A DNA stretch of 21,000 nt, taken from the NCBI GenBank assembly GCA_012295275.1, contig CM022666.1, positions 13,667,106 through 13,688,105 on the forward strand. The letters are read 5' to 3'. Position 1 is the stretch's first letter, and every line of letters starts with the position of its first letter. Under the pieces are notes generated by a model. It made no database searches and had not been told where the DNA came from. It was given only the letters and a program-made list of their open reading frames with translations. Origin of the DNA: Chrysomallon squamiferum. Taxonomy: Eukaryota > Mollusca > Gastropoda > Neomphalida > Peltospiridae. This document shows positions 10,313 through 20,296 of the stretch, in pieces. Position numbers and translations under genes: made by a program.

Positions 10313-10341
10313 GTTGTTGTTGATTATTTTAGACACATCAA
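10313..10341 (-). promoter_or_regulatory. 5' leader end, splice acceptor and micro-uORF of the minus-strand gene
   Basis: Read on the minus strand, TATATTTCAG ends at 10342, so the exon starts at 10341. The next bases contain ATG TGT CTA AAA TAA (10338-10324), a four-codon upstream open frame that ends 11 bases before the main ATG. Confidence 0.55.
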
Positions 10342-10913
10342 CTGAAATATAAATGCAGTCTTATAGTTATAACTATAAATATAACTATTATTATAAATAT
10401 AAATATTAGGATAACTAAAAATATTAAAATAAATAAAAATATAAATGAAACTGAAGATATTTCCATAAATATAACCACAACTATAACTATAAATATTTTT
10501 ATAAATATAAATGTTTCTATAACTATGACTATAAATATATCTATAAATAATTTACAGCTGAAACAAAAACTAAAACTCCGAGTTATATATAAACATATAT
10601 TTTTGTATACAATTTTTCAGTCATTCCCCTTTTCCTTTTCCTTATCTTTCTTTTCTTTCTTTCAAACAAAAACCGAATAATAAGCATAGAGAAAAAGACA
10701 GAAATATTCTTCATACATATTACATATCTCAAATAAATACATCAACCACATAGAAATAAACAGAAATAAACCCCATACGTAATAATATATATATATTCAG
10801 AGAGAGATTCGAACCATACAGAAACACACACTAATATACTACATGCATAATATACCTCTGCAATGAACAACAAACATAATTTGTATAAATAAATTATGCC
10901 TCCTGATGCTTAC
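10342..10913 (-). other. Inferred 5' leader intron of the minus-strand gene
   Basis: A strong minus-strand donor GGTCAG|GTAAGC lies at 10914/10913 and pairs with the acceptor at 10342. An alternative donor, AAG|GTAATA, lies at 11007/11006. The interval is AT-rich and includes the ATAACTATAAAT-type degenerate repeat. All three frames across this junction meet stops without an ATG that reads into the main frame, so the upstream exon would be non-coding. Confidence 0.5.
10360..10550. repeat. Degenerate AT-rich tandem repeat (TATAAATATAAC type)
   Basis: Loosely repeated AACTATAAATAT words at intervals of about 6 and 12 bases, with interruptions. It lies inside the inferred leader intron. Confidence 0.7.
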
Positions 10914-11216
10914 CTGACCTTTCACTCTTAAACCGTTGTAACAAATCCTTGAACTAAAACTCAACAATTCTGCACCTTCCGTCCGTCCGACGCATATTTT
11001 TATTACCTTAAGATGAAAATGGGTCAACGTTTAACAATGATCAATGTATCGAAAAACGCCTCCGTTAACAACGTTGATCCCACCTGCAGCAGCACTTTAG
11101 TCAAACCATTGCAAGCCTGTGTTAACCTCGACGTCAGCTGCCTCATTGATTACATCGCAGCAAAAAGATGCTTAATGTGTTAGTAAATGCCATACAGGTT
11201 AGAGAAAACCTAATCC

Positions 11217-11395
11217 ATATATATATATATATATGTGCACATGTATGTGCGTATCTAACAATCAATATCTATCTCTGTGTGTTTGTATGTATGTATGTAT
11301 GCATGTATGTATGTATGTATGTATGTATGTATGTGAATGTGTGTGTGTGTGAATGTATGTACACGTCTGTGTGTCTGTGTGTGTGTACGTGTACA
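11217..11395. repeat. (AT)n, (TATG)n and (TG)n microsatellites
   Basis: A short AT run, then TATG units about 11285-11332 and TG-rich sequence to 11395. Open frames through it encode only Tyr-Val-Cys or Thr-His repeats and are not genes. Confidence 0.9.
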
Positions 11396-11402
11396 CATAT
11401 GA

Positions 11403-11542
11403 CAATTTTATTGGGCAGTTATTTACAGTTTTTATATTTGTCAGTTCTGTATTTAGTGTTGGACACAAGGCCCTACGATATGATAATTATCGTCCAATTT
11501 TATTTGGCAGTTATTTACAGGCTTTTATATTTGTCAGTTCTG
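11403..11542 (+). repeat. Duplicated ~47-bp segment, 92 bp apart
   Basis: 11403-11449 and 11495-11542 both read CAATTTTATT(G/T)GGCAG, then TTATTTACAG, then TTTTATATTTGTCAGTTCTG, with only a few differences. The bases between include GGACACAAGGCC. This may be part of an older transposable element. Confidence 0.8.
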
Positions 11543-11572
11543 CAATAATAGTTGTTGTTCTAATAGGAACAG

Positions 11573-11600
11573 TAGTAGTAGTAGTAGTAGTAGTACTAGT
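11573..11600. repeat. (TAG)n microsatellite
   Basis: About eight TAG/GTA units with one interruption. Confidence 0.85.
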
Positions 11601-12953
11601 AGTATATTTGTAGCGTCAATTTATATTAAGAATAATGACGAAACACAAGAATAAATAATTTAATTTGGTAAAGTATTTTTGGTAACATAATCCACGAAGA
11701 TTAAAAATAAATAAATGTATAAATACGATAAAGTATAATAAAGTAAATAACGAAACGGAGCAAATGCATCTGTATAACTTGTATTTAACGCGTGCGACAG
11801 TTTATGACTAACAGCTACGTAATTTCATCTGAACTGCTTCATATCACTGACTTTAAATATCGATGCAGTTTACACAAATTTAGCTGCATCCCTTCCGTAA
11901 CGTAGTCCTACCAGCAGACGCCAAAATGCCAACAGAGCGAAAGCAATCATGTATTTCATGATAATCTAACAGTTAATTCTGTGTAAAGCCCATCGAACTC
12001 GAATTATCAATATCGTCATTCATATGCGGGAAATTATTACATTCATCTGCGTTTAAAGCTTATTTGAAAATCAATCTAACGACGTGATAAAATAGCACGC
12101 GCGTGTGCTGGCAGACGTACTACTTCGTGGTCTAATGTCCTGTTTCCTGTGAGTCGTGTTTGTTCTGTCCTTGAAGTAAGTACGTTTTATTAATAAGGGA
12201 ATTGTTATTAAATTTTGTCTTCTGTTTTTAATTGATTTTATTTTATTTTTTTAAATTTTTTTTTTTTTTTTTCATAACAGTGTTATTGACATTATTATTA
12301 TCGAGCGTTTTTTTCTGCATGTATTTATGAATGTGTGTATGTGCATGAATGTATGTATGTATGTATGTGTGTGTATGTATGTAGTATTACGTGTGAATGT
12401 ATGTATGTATGTATATATGTATATATATATACGTATGTGCGTATTTATAGACGTATGTGTATATGTATGTGTGTACGTGTGAATGTATGTATGTATGTAT
12501 ACATATGTAAGTATGTATCTATAATACGGTGCTTTACGTCATTTTAGCCTATTTCAAATTCGCCTTCAGGCCACTTTTTTAAGAGTATATTTCAGTTCAT
12601 TGAATGTCATTTCATCCGAATTATGTCGTTCAGCAATTTAACCTATGTCATAATAGAAGAACGTGAAATAAATAATTTTTTTTCCTTAATAATATATTTT
12701 TAAAATACAAAAAAAAAAAAGGTGAATTCAAAATTCAATAAAAACACAATAAAATAATAATAATAATAAGAAGAAAAATAACAATATGCTTATGCAATAA
12801 AATATTTACATAGACCTCCATTCTACCAGTACAGAATTTCATTTTTATGCTTTACAAATGTTTATTAAATTCCTTACTGCTTTAATGAGAGTTAAATTCT
12901 TCCGCATGTTCTTTAAACAAATGGTAAGGTGTTTATCGTTATACGTAAAGCAA

Positions 12954-13128
<175 letters not shown>

Positions 13129-13455
13129 ACGTTTTTGAATGTGCCAATCCATTATATTCTGCCATTGATACTGCTAACAAATAAAACCTGGAAAAGAGAG
13201 AGAAAAAAAATCTGTTACTAACAGACCTGAGATTTCAATGTATTCATGTCACAGCTGAGCAGAGGGGACTGTCACTAATATCTGTGAAATTAATTCTCGT
13301 GTGCATTCTAAAGGCAATAAATAAAGTGCTCAGGGATGCGCTGAATTCGCTTTAATTAACATGTTTTATACCTCAAGCTGGCGGTCGTGTTGCTCCAGTG
13401 ATTAATATACAGCTTCGAATATCATGTATCTAGTATATATATATGTATATTTATC

Positions 13456-13605
13456 CACACACACACACACACATACACAAACATACACACACATTCACAT
13501 ACATACACATACACACACTCACATCCACACACATACACACATACACTTACATACACACCCATACACACACACACACACTCACTCACGTACACACACACAC
13601 ACACA

Positions 13606-13637
<32 letters not shown>

Positions 13638-13790
13638 TACATAGATACACACATACACTCACATACACACATACACAAACAAACACACACACACACTCAC
13701 ATACAAACACACACACATACATACACACACACTCGCACAGACATATAAACACATACACACACAACTCACATACACATATACACACATGTA
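13456..13790. repeat. Compound (CA)n/(CATA)n microsatellite
   Basis: About 330 bases of CA and CATA/CACT units with interruptions. Long Thr-His and Val-Cys open frames on either strand are artefacts of the repeat. Confidence 0.96.
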
Positions 13791-14443
13791 CGTACCTATA
13801 ATTATTAAGTGTGCGTGTGTTTTAGATCTTTTATTCTTCAAACCACCAAAAGTACTTATTTTATAACCTCTGTGTGTTTTCTGTTTGTATGTTGAATATG
13901 CTCTTTCTGTTTCTTAGCGAATATTAAACTATTAAGTATGAAACATTTGGTTTTACTATACTAAATAAAGGAAATGTGTTACAAGGTCTATATATATTTA
14001 TGAGTAAAGTTACTAATATAATTATTAACACATTAAACATTTAAGCACACTTTACAAGGTTGTCAATTCAGAACAGAGTGGTGTACGTTTGTAGTGAAAT
14101 GCTACACTAATAGAACAATAGCTTGTTACCAAAGTTTAAAGTTAAGTACCTCGGCTACCTTGCCATGCCTCACTTGAACCTAACAGTTTAATTATTGCCA
14201 ATACATTTTACTTAAAAGAGAAGGTTACTACTTGCCTTGACGTCGAAGCGCTCGTAAAATGTAATTACTTTTGTGTTCCTATTGACAGATCAAATAAAAT
14301 TACTTCAGTATTCTCGTAACGAGTGAAATGTTAGTACGTGTGAAGTTTTACGACAGTTAAATTTAATTTCGTTTGAAGCGTAGCATTACGATTCGTTCTT
14401 CATTGATTTTTCTACATGGTTTAAGAAGCAGTTATAAAATTAC

Positions 14444-14527
14444 GTTTTAAATGTGAAATTGTGAACTAGAACACGTTTAATTTGTTTTCCAGCAGCTGCA
14501 GAAACCTTGCTGTTAAAATTTGTTATC
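14444..14527 (+). repeat. Diverged interspersed repeat, copy 2
   Basis: This is the partner of 3511-3593. It lies about 440 bases upstream of the plus-strand TRIM-like start codon, inside the inferred leader intron. No terminal repeats or target-site duplications were identified, so the element type is unknown. Confidence 0.6.
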
Positions 14528-14964
14528 TGCAAAATGAAATTCAAATTCGTTTTCTAGTTGTACAAATTAAGTTCTAATTTTCTAGTCCATTATATGCAGA
14601 ACTATTAATTCCTGTAATACATAAATATGCAGTATTAGACACAAACACACTCACAGATGCATCCATAAATGCATACAATATATATACAGATATGTATCCC
14701 AGAGAAAAATAGGGACTCACAAACACACATATATATTAAAGAAAGAAAGAAATAACAACAAAAAAAGAAACAAAAAGCAACGAGAACAAAGAACCAAAGA
14801 TAATAATAAAAAGTAAAAGTAAAATAAAACAAAACAAAATAAAACATGGAGATAAAAGAAAAGAGTAACCAAATCAAAACACAAATCTGTGCTAACTATA
14901 GTATGTTTGTTTTTAACACACAGGAATATATTTTCAGGTTCCGAGAGCTGCTGTTTCGAACATC

Positions 14965-16917
14965 ATGGTAAAACCATCTCGAGAACTTACGAACACATCC
15001 AACAAATTTCACAACAGGCGACAGACAAAAACGTCCTCTGTTTCAAAAAAGAAGCGAACACGCTCTATTTTCGACACTTACAAAATAACAGAGAACATTC
15101 ATTTCGGAAAATGCAGTATATGCAACAACATCATAAAAGATTCGGCATTTATTCTCTCGTGTTTGCGTCCTGTTTGTGCTGCGTGCAAAGATGACGTCAC
15201 TGAGGTACGAAAACATTGCAGGTTCTGTAGCGAGAACGTGTTCGGCAACGTTCGTGAATATTCGGTGTTTACGAATCATCGTCTCGCCTCGCAGGTCATG
15301 AAAGAAATCGACAAACTGGTTTGCAAAGCAGACGGCCAAGAAGCGTTCAGCTACTGTTTCACCTGCAGGCTGATGATGTGTGACGACTGCGAAAGCGTAC
15401 ACGACGTCACAAACAAATCTCACGAGATAATGACCTTGACCGACATGGCGGAACTTCCGGTCAAAGATTGGGCTGCTAATTCCAACTGTTCGGAACATCC
15501 GGGCTATTCGTGGACGTACTGCGTCCGCTCCGGAGGAAATTACGACCTGAAATGTGTCCTTTGTAAAACCGAAAACAAAGAAAACGAAAGCGAAACTAGA
15601 AACATGGAAGAGCTGGAAATAGATCCAGCGTATGAGAGTGAAGTGAAGAGACTGCAGATGGTTAGTGTGAGACTAGCTAAGCGAATCTCTGAACTCTGTT
15701 CAAGTCTGAGTTGTCTGCATGAGAAAGACCCACTGAAACGTAAGATTGCAAACACGTTCGACACTTTCGAAGAGAAGATACGAGAGAGATACCAAGAGGT
15801 GACAGAACACGCGAAAAGCGGCGACGTTTCCTCTGATTCTGAAATAAAAACGAAACTCGTGGAAGGGAGAGATTACGGACGGAGACTTTTCTGCACGACA
15901 AAACACGACTTTCTCTCCGTGGTGCCGAGAGTTGAGAAACGTCTGCAGGGTCTGCTGAACACGTTAGACAACCCTGTCACGACTCGCACCATGTCTGTTC
16001 GAAACTGCAACATCCTGGAGCAGAGGACACAGAGATTACATTCCAAGATCAAATATTTTGGTGCTTTGATGTCAAAATCAAAAACAGGACTTCGTCAACA
16101 GACTCGACCATCCGTTTTTATCACCAAACAACCTTTAAGCAAGAAAACACGAACTAACGTACAGTCCAACAAGCCACGGAAACCACCGAAATATCCCGAC
16201 TCGGCTGTCAAAGAACGCAGAAACAATAAACCAAAACTTCCGGTGAGTACATTTTTAGAACAACTGTCCCAGACAAAGAAAAAACAACCAACGATTAAAT
16301 GCGTTGCCGTGACGCTGAAGGGAATGTCAAAGTTTAGTTCGCAGGCAAGAAATAAAACAAAGAAAACCGAGGAGGGTCAATCCAGTCGAGAGAGACAGAA
16401 CAAGAAGCAGTCACCGGATCGCGTATCACCGTCATCATCATCCAGTTCGTTTAAATCCACGAGGGACTCATCAAGGCAGGTCGGAGAAGATGGTCTGTTA
16501 AACTCGACCGTGATCGATAAACCAGCAGAGACTAATAAACCGAACAAAACGAAGCCGAGTGGTAAAGACAAATACGACATATCTCTCAACAGAATGCAGA
16601 TCTCAGATTATCTGACAAAGAAGACAGAGAACAAGGAATGGATATTCAAAGACAAAGCGACGAAAGCACCTGTCAGGAAAGGTAAGAAGAATGAGAAAAA
16701 GGACGCTGATTCAAATCGCGTCTTGCCTCTGCAGAGCAGACGTATGTTAATACCCAGTCCACAGACGAAATCTGATCGTAGTAAAAATGATGTAACAGAC
16801 TCCAGCGAAAATCTCAAACTTGGTCAGCTTGTGGTGAAGTCGCTAGACGTGCGAAAGGATAAGAAACGTGAAGAGACGCAGATTCTGCAAAACAGCCGAC
16901 CAGGAAAACATCCATGA
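14965..16917 (+). CDS. Giant TRIM-like protein, N-terminal part: degenerate RING, B-boxes, coiled coil
   Basis: Start chosen at the ATG at 14965 (G at +4), 27 bases after the acceptor ATATTTTCAG. The frame stays open back to that acceptor, so an upstream coding exon is not excluded. Residues 28-33 (KKKRTR) resemble a nuclear localisation signal. The RING-like module has C50, C53, C66, R68, C71, C74, C85 and C88; position 68 should be His. B-box 1 is complete (C120, D123, C131, C134, C139, C142, H146, H153). B-box 2 has C175, H178, C186, C197 and C200 but lacks the closing His pair. A helical region spans about 215-350, followed by a basic, Lys/Pro/Ser-rich tail. Layout and several motifs match the minus-strand neighbour, so the two look paralogous. 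The TGA at 16915-16917 is probably a frame change, since coding character continues at once in the next frame. Ligase activity is doubtful with the altered RING. Confidence 0.75.
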   Translation: MVKPSRELTNTSNKFHNRRQTKTSSVSKKKRTRSIFDTYKITENIHFGKCSICNNIIKDSAFILSCLRPVCAACKDDVTEVRKHCRFCSENVFGNVREYSVFTNHRLASQVMKEIDKLVCKADGQEAFSYCFTCRLMMCDDCESVHDVTNKSHEIMTLTDMAELPVKDWAANSNCSEHPGYSWTYCVRSGGNYDLKCVLCKTENKENESETRNMEELEIDPAYESEVKRLQMVSVRLAKRISELCSSLSCLHEKDPLKRKIANTFDTFEEKIRERYQEVTEHAKSGDVSSDSEIKTKLVEGRDYGRRLFCTTKHDFLSVVPRVEKRLQGLLNTLDNPVTTRTMSVRNCNILEQRTQRLHSKIKYFGALMSKSKTGLRQQTRPSVFITKQPLSKKTRTNVQSNKPRKPPKYPDSAVKERRNNKPKLPVSTFLEQLSQTKKKQPTIKCVAVTLKGMSKFSSQARNKTKKTEEGQSSRERQNKKQSPDRVSPSSSSSSFKSTRDSSRQVGEDGLLNSTVIDKPAETNKPNKTKPSGKDKYDISLNRMQISDYLTKKTENKEWIFKDKATKAPVRKGKKNEKKDADSNRVLPLQSRRMLIPSPQTKSDRSKNDVTDSSENLKLGQLVVKSLDVRKDKKREETQILQNSRPGKHP

Positions 16918-17369
16918 AGCGAAGTCAAGGCAAAGAAACATCAGTTCCTGGTGTTTTGAAGACGAATAAAGAAAACAAGGATAAACAAAAGAAGAAGACA
17001 GAGGAAAAGAAAGTAACGTTTCGTGCTGATCAGAACAGCCGAGGTAAATCAGAAAACGAGTTGTTAACAAAAGATGGTATTCTGAATACAGAGAGTGAGG
17101 AAATAATTCCACAAACGTCCAGTACAGTGAGACAGGTGAACAAGGACTTCACGTGGGAATCTGACACAAATGAGCAAACTTTAACTAACACTGACGTGAC
17201 CCCGAGTTTCGTTCAGGAGAAACCAATTTTCATGATGAAAGACGTACAGATGGAGTTCAGTATCGGAGATGTTTGTAACGATTCCAAATCGACAAACGTA
17301 ACGAGGATTACAGTCACGTTAGTGAGTCCGATCTTCTCTATAACATCGATGATATCGATACGGGACTAA
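16872..17369 (+). CDS. Giant TRIM-like protein, disordered segment 2 (frame -1)
   Basis: It is open from just after a TGA at 16869-16871 and overlaps the previous frame by 46 bases. An ATG at 16914 exists, but composition and codon texture are those of a continuing exon, not of a new gene. The product is Lys/Glu/Ser/Thr-rich and predicted to be disordered. It contains EEKKVTFRAD (17001-17030), a match to the RVxF-type docking motif for protein phosphatase 1. The frame closes at TAA 17367-17369, after another frame has opened. Confidence 0.6.
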   Translation, partial: RDADSAKQPTRKTSMKRSQGKETSVPGVLKTNKENKDKQKKKTEEKKVTFRADQNSRGKSENELLTKDGILNTESEEIIPQTSSTVRQVNKDFTWESDTNEQTLTNTDVTPSFVQEKPIFMMKDVQMEFSIGDVCNDSKSTNVTRITVTLVSPIFSITSMISIRD

Positions 17370-19015
17370 AAACAGCTACGCCAGATGCAAAAAATTCGGA
17401 AAATGACGTTTTCGGTCCAACAGAAACAAGGGAAAACATAATCTCAGACGACAGAAATAATCCATTCCACAATGAGCCAAATACAGCAGCGGGGAGTGAA
17501 AATAAAACCAATGAGGAAAATTCTTACGATTTTAATTTCTTCAACACAAATGCTGCTGCTGATGACGACGACGAGGACGTAGCATTAAACGAAATGCCTT
17601 TACATTACACGCCCGAAATGCGATGGGGGTATTCAGCTGACTTGGAAACAGAGCTGAGGAATGCAAAACTGAAAGAAGAAGAAGCAGAGTTCAATTATTT
17701 GGAGTCAGAAGCTAAGAATGCAGAAATAAAAGAGACAGAAAGAACAGACGACTTTTTCCGATCCAAGGACGACAACGAGGCAGAAAAACGCGAGGATGAA
17801 TCACATGATGCTGGTCGGACTGAACCGATGTTTGACGCGAATTTAGGGCTGTACGCAAACAGCATACGTCAGCTGTATGCAGCCGAAATGAAGCAGTCTC
17901 AGGAACCACGTAGTAAAACAGAGTCACTCCTTCCAGAATCTGACACGCAGCCGCACTCAGCTGAATCTGGGAACAAGGCTGCTGGCCTCGCTGTAGACAA
18001 AATTGAAGAACGTTCACCGACACACAATACAGAAAGACAAGATAAGGTAAACAAGGCACCAGAGACTGAAGAAACAGACGAACAAGCTGGTACTGTGGAT
18101 TTGTTTTCGATTCATGCAGACCCTACAGACCAGTGGATAAGAAATTATTTAACACAGCCCGTCCGCAACGATGAAAGTAAAAACAAAACGGAAAAGTATT
18201 CTGAAAATACTGACAAGAAAGAAGAGCAAGAACATCTCCACTCTGAGATGATTTTCTCACTGGACGATTTGCAAGAAGCAAAAAGCGATGATAAAGACAA
18301 AGAAATAAAAAAGAAGGATTCTGACAAATTTGATATTAAGCCAGAAATAAAGAGTCTTTTTTCCAGCAGTCCTTTTGGCAAATTTTCAGATCAGGCTGAA
18401 CCAGCTGAACTGAAAGATCCATCAGGACAAGAAGGACAGTCACAGAAAAATAAAACACTAACGGAGAATGATGTTACTGGCAGTTTTGAAGGAAAGTCCA
18501 AATCAACTAGTACAATCTCAGATCCTTCAGATTGCCATTTGCAAAACGAATTCGAAACATCAGCAGAAGAGAAAGATTACACAACACCAACGCATTTCCA
18601 AACATCGGAACAACACAGCCACAAATCACCAACACACAGCGATCATTTCCACAGTAACGAAGAACAGTCTAGCTACATTACGGATTGTTCAGATGTTGTA
18701 TCACAGGAAGATTTACAAAAAACATCAGAAGAAAGTAAATACAGAGCAGCACCGTGTGACGAGCAGGTTTATCTGAAAGATGAGCCTGCGAACTTTTTGA
18801 TTAATGACGAACAACTGTCGATAATCCTGTCAAAACTTGATTCAGAAGAATCGTCAGACCAGTCCCTGGAAACAACACCAAGCAGTCACACGTCAAACAC
18901 ACAACCTTCTGGGACAGAGAAAAGAGCAGAAGACGCAAGTTCTGAAGTCAGAGATACTCCTGATAAAAACGAAGTGATTCAGAAACACGCTCAGAAGAAA
19001 CCAAAACCAAATTAA
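17279..19015 (+). CDS. Giant TRIM-like protein, acidic disordered segment 3 (frame -1 again)
   Basis: It is open from just after a TAA at 17276-17278 to TAA 19013-19015, about 578 codons. It is strongly acidic, with a DDDDEDV patch (about 17562-17582), a Glu/Lys helix-like stretch (about 17640-17800), and many Ser/Asp/Glu clusters of the kind phosphorylated by CK2. There are no folded-domain signatures. The 315 bases before the first ATG at 17594 are open and read as the same kind of sequence, which argues for a continuing protein and against a separate gene. Confidence 0.6.
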   Translation, partial: RFQIDKRNEDYSHVSESDLLYNIDDIDTGLKTATPDAKNSENDVFGPTETRENIISDDRNNPFHNEPNTAAGSENKTNEENSYDFNFFNTNAAADDDDEDVALNEMPLHYTPEMRWGYSADLETELRNAKLKEEEAEFNYLESEAKNAEIKETERTDDFFRSKDDNEAEKREDESHDAGRTEPMFDANLGLYANSIRQLYAAEMKQSQEPRSKTESLLPESDTQPHSAESGNKAAGLAVDKIEERSPTHNTERQDKVNKAPETEETDEQAGTVDLFSIHADPTDQWIRNYLTQPVRNDESKNKTEKYSENTDKKEEQEHLHSEMIFSLDDLQEAKSDDKDKEIKKKDSDKFDIKPEIKSLFSSSPFGKFSDQAEPAELKDPSGQEGQSQKNKTLTENDVTGSFEGKSKSTSTISDPSDCHLQNEFETSAEEKDYTTPTHFQTSEQHSHKSPTHSDHFHSNEEQSSYITDCSDVVSQEDLQKTSEESKYRAAPCDEQVYLKDEPANFLINDEQLSIILSKLDSEESSDQSLETTPSSHTSNTQPSGTEKRAEDASSEVRDTPDKNEVIQKHAQKKPKPN

Positions 19016-20149
19016 CATCAGAGACAGACGGTACTGAATTACTTCCCGAGAAAAATGTGAAGAAAAAAGTCACGTTTGTGTTAGGCTCTGACTCGTGTTC
19101 TGATGAAGATGACTGTGCAGCGCATGGGACGACGCAGAAACCGGAGGAAAACAAAGAAGACAAATCAGAAGAAGAGAACGTTTCGCTGACGTCATCAGAT
19201 GGCGACAAACAGAGAGCAGCTTGTCTGGCATCAGATGGTTTGACGAAGGAAAGTCCTGACACAGGAATACCAGACAAACAAGAAGAATCCAGCAATACGA
19301 CCGAGAAAAATAACACCGTAGAAGATCAGGAATCAGCAATACTAAATGACTCAAAGGGAGGAGTAGATGTTGCCGCAGCTTCGAATTTCTTCTCTAATAT
19401 TCTCAACACTCTAAAGCGACCGATACGCTCAGTGAAAAGGAAAAACTCGAAAGATGCTGAATGCACCGAAACGGATACGGATATGTCTTCAGAACACAGC
19501 GACTCGGAAAAGATGTGTGCTGAAAAATCGTCTGAAGACGAAGATGCTATAGGAAGCACATCTAAAACAGGAACAGGCCGATTACACGAAGGTAGAAAAC
19601 ATGATCCAAACTCTGACAGAACCACCAAATCGGAATCAGATGAGAAAAGAGAACTGGAACCGGAAAGCAAAGCGAAAACGAAAACGGAACCGGAAAGCAA
19701 AGCGAAAACGAAAACGGAACCGGAAACAGACGTCAAAACAAAACTGAATCTTGAAAAGGAATCAGAAACCGCGGTAGAGAAGAAGACAAACAAAAAGGAA
19801 TCTGCTGACAAAAGTTTAAAACGTGAAGCGTCCGTTTCGGACTCGGACAAAGACGAGCACGTGATTTTAGCTGTCGTGCTGCACGCTGTTTGTGGTCGTT
19901 CGTCAGAGGTGGCCAGAGTACAGATTTTTGACCGCGAGATGTCGCCAGTGTTACCTGGACTCGGAGAGCTGACGGGAAAAGTTCTCTGTCCGGACAAACA
20001 GACAGGCGTCGCTGATGTTGAGTACGAAAAGGATCACACAATTTCCAGACTGGTGTTCTGTCCAGATGTCGCTGGTGTGCATAAACTAGAGTTATCCATC
20101 CTTGGCAAGCAGGTTTCGAAACAGCTCGAATTCACCTCTTTCGAGGATG
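18967..20149 (+). CDS. Giant TRIM-like protein, segment 4: acidic tail, KKVTF motif and beta-rich domain
   Basis: It is open from just after TGA-TAA at 18961-18966 and overlaps the previous frame. It holds a second KKVTF motif (19063-19077) followed by a Ser/Asp/Glu cluster, then a tandem EPESKAKTKT repeat. From about 19855 the texture changes to an alternating hydrophobic pattern (HVILAVVLHAV, RLVFCPDVAGVHKLELSILG) that looks like a beta-sandwich. A filamin/Ig-like repeat, as found between the coiled coil and NHL propeller in TRIM-NHL proteins, is possible but not shown. The exon is predicted to end at 20149 (GATG|GTAATA), leaving one base over; the frame reads on to TGA at 20179-20181 if unspliced. 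Confidence 0.6.
19656..19728 (+). repeat. 30-bp in-frame coding tandem repeat
   Basis: Two exact 30-base units (19656-19685, 19686-19715) plus a 13-base partial third. Each encodes EPESKAKTKT. This is recent internal expansion in the disordered tail. Confidence 0.92.
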
Positions 20150-20258
20150 GTAATATTATTTGTTTTATTTACACTGATTAAAAAGAAGCACATTTGTACG
20201 AAACTAGTTATACAGTATCATCTCCCTACGTACACACACACACGTATATGTATGTATA

Positions 20259-20296
<38 letters not shown>

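Larger units (their letters stand above)
10914..12175. promoter_or_regulatory. Interval between divergent TRIM-like genes, with candidate leader exons
   Basis: On the minus side, the sequence upstream of the donor at 10914 may be a leader exon. On the plus side, donors CCT|GTGAGT at 12149 and GAA|GTAAGT at 12176 may close a leader exon. Between them lie TATG/TG microsatellites (11217-11395), a duplicated 47-base segment and (TAG)n. The flanks at 11040-11170 and 11880-12175 are less AT-rich and hold several CpGs; CGACGTCA at 11129-11136 resembles a CRE. No TATA box is convincing. A shared bidirectional control region is inferred from orientation only. Confidence 0.4.

Noticed and set aside
8846-10336. 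Start of the minus-strand gene at 10336
   Set aside because: That codon is GTG. The ATG at 10312 has good start context and lies just after a splice acceptor.
10839-11027. 62-codon minus-strand open frame
   Set aside because: It lacks a proper ATG start, crosses a strong splice donor at 10914 and does not join in frame to the next exon.
11168-11613. 126-codon plus-strand open frame and overlapping frames
   Set aside because: They run through TATG and TG repeats and the duplicated 47-base segment; the product is low-complexity Tyr/Val/Cys.
13422-13841. Open frames of Thr-His or Val-Cys on both strands, up to 125 codons
   Set aside because: They are readings of the (CA)n/(CATA)n repeat, with no domain, splice or start context.
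15043-15498. 151-codon minus-strand open frame with good codon texture
   Set aside because: It is antisense to the RING/B-box region of the plus-strand gene, whose zinc-ligand pattern clearly marks the coding strand.
16872-16917. Programmed -1 ribosomal frameshifting
   Set aside because: No classical X-XXY-YYZ slippery heptamer in the right phase was found, and three such events in one exon would be extraordinary; missing bases in A-runs are simpler.
17594-19015. A separate 473-aa gene starting at 17594
   Set aside because: The same frame is open for 315 bases upstream with identical composition, and there is no spacer or promoter; it is better read as part of the giant protein.
19326-19997. 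223-codon minus-strand Ser/Phe/Val-rich open frame
   Set aside because: It is antisense to the acidic tail; Ser/Phe-rich readings are expected opposite Glu/Lys/Asp-rich codons.
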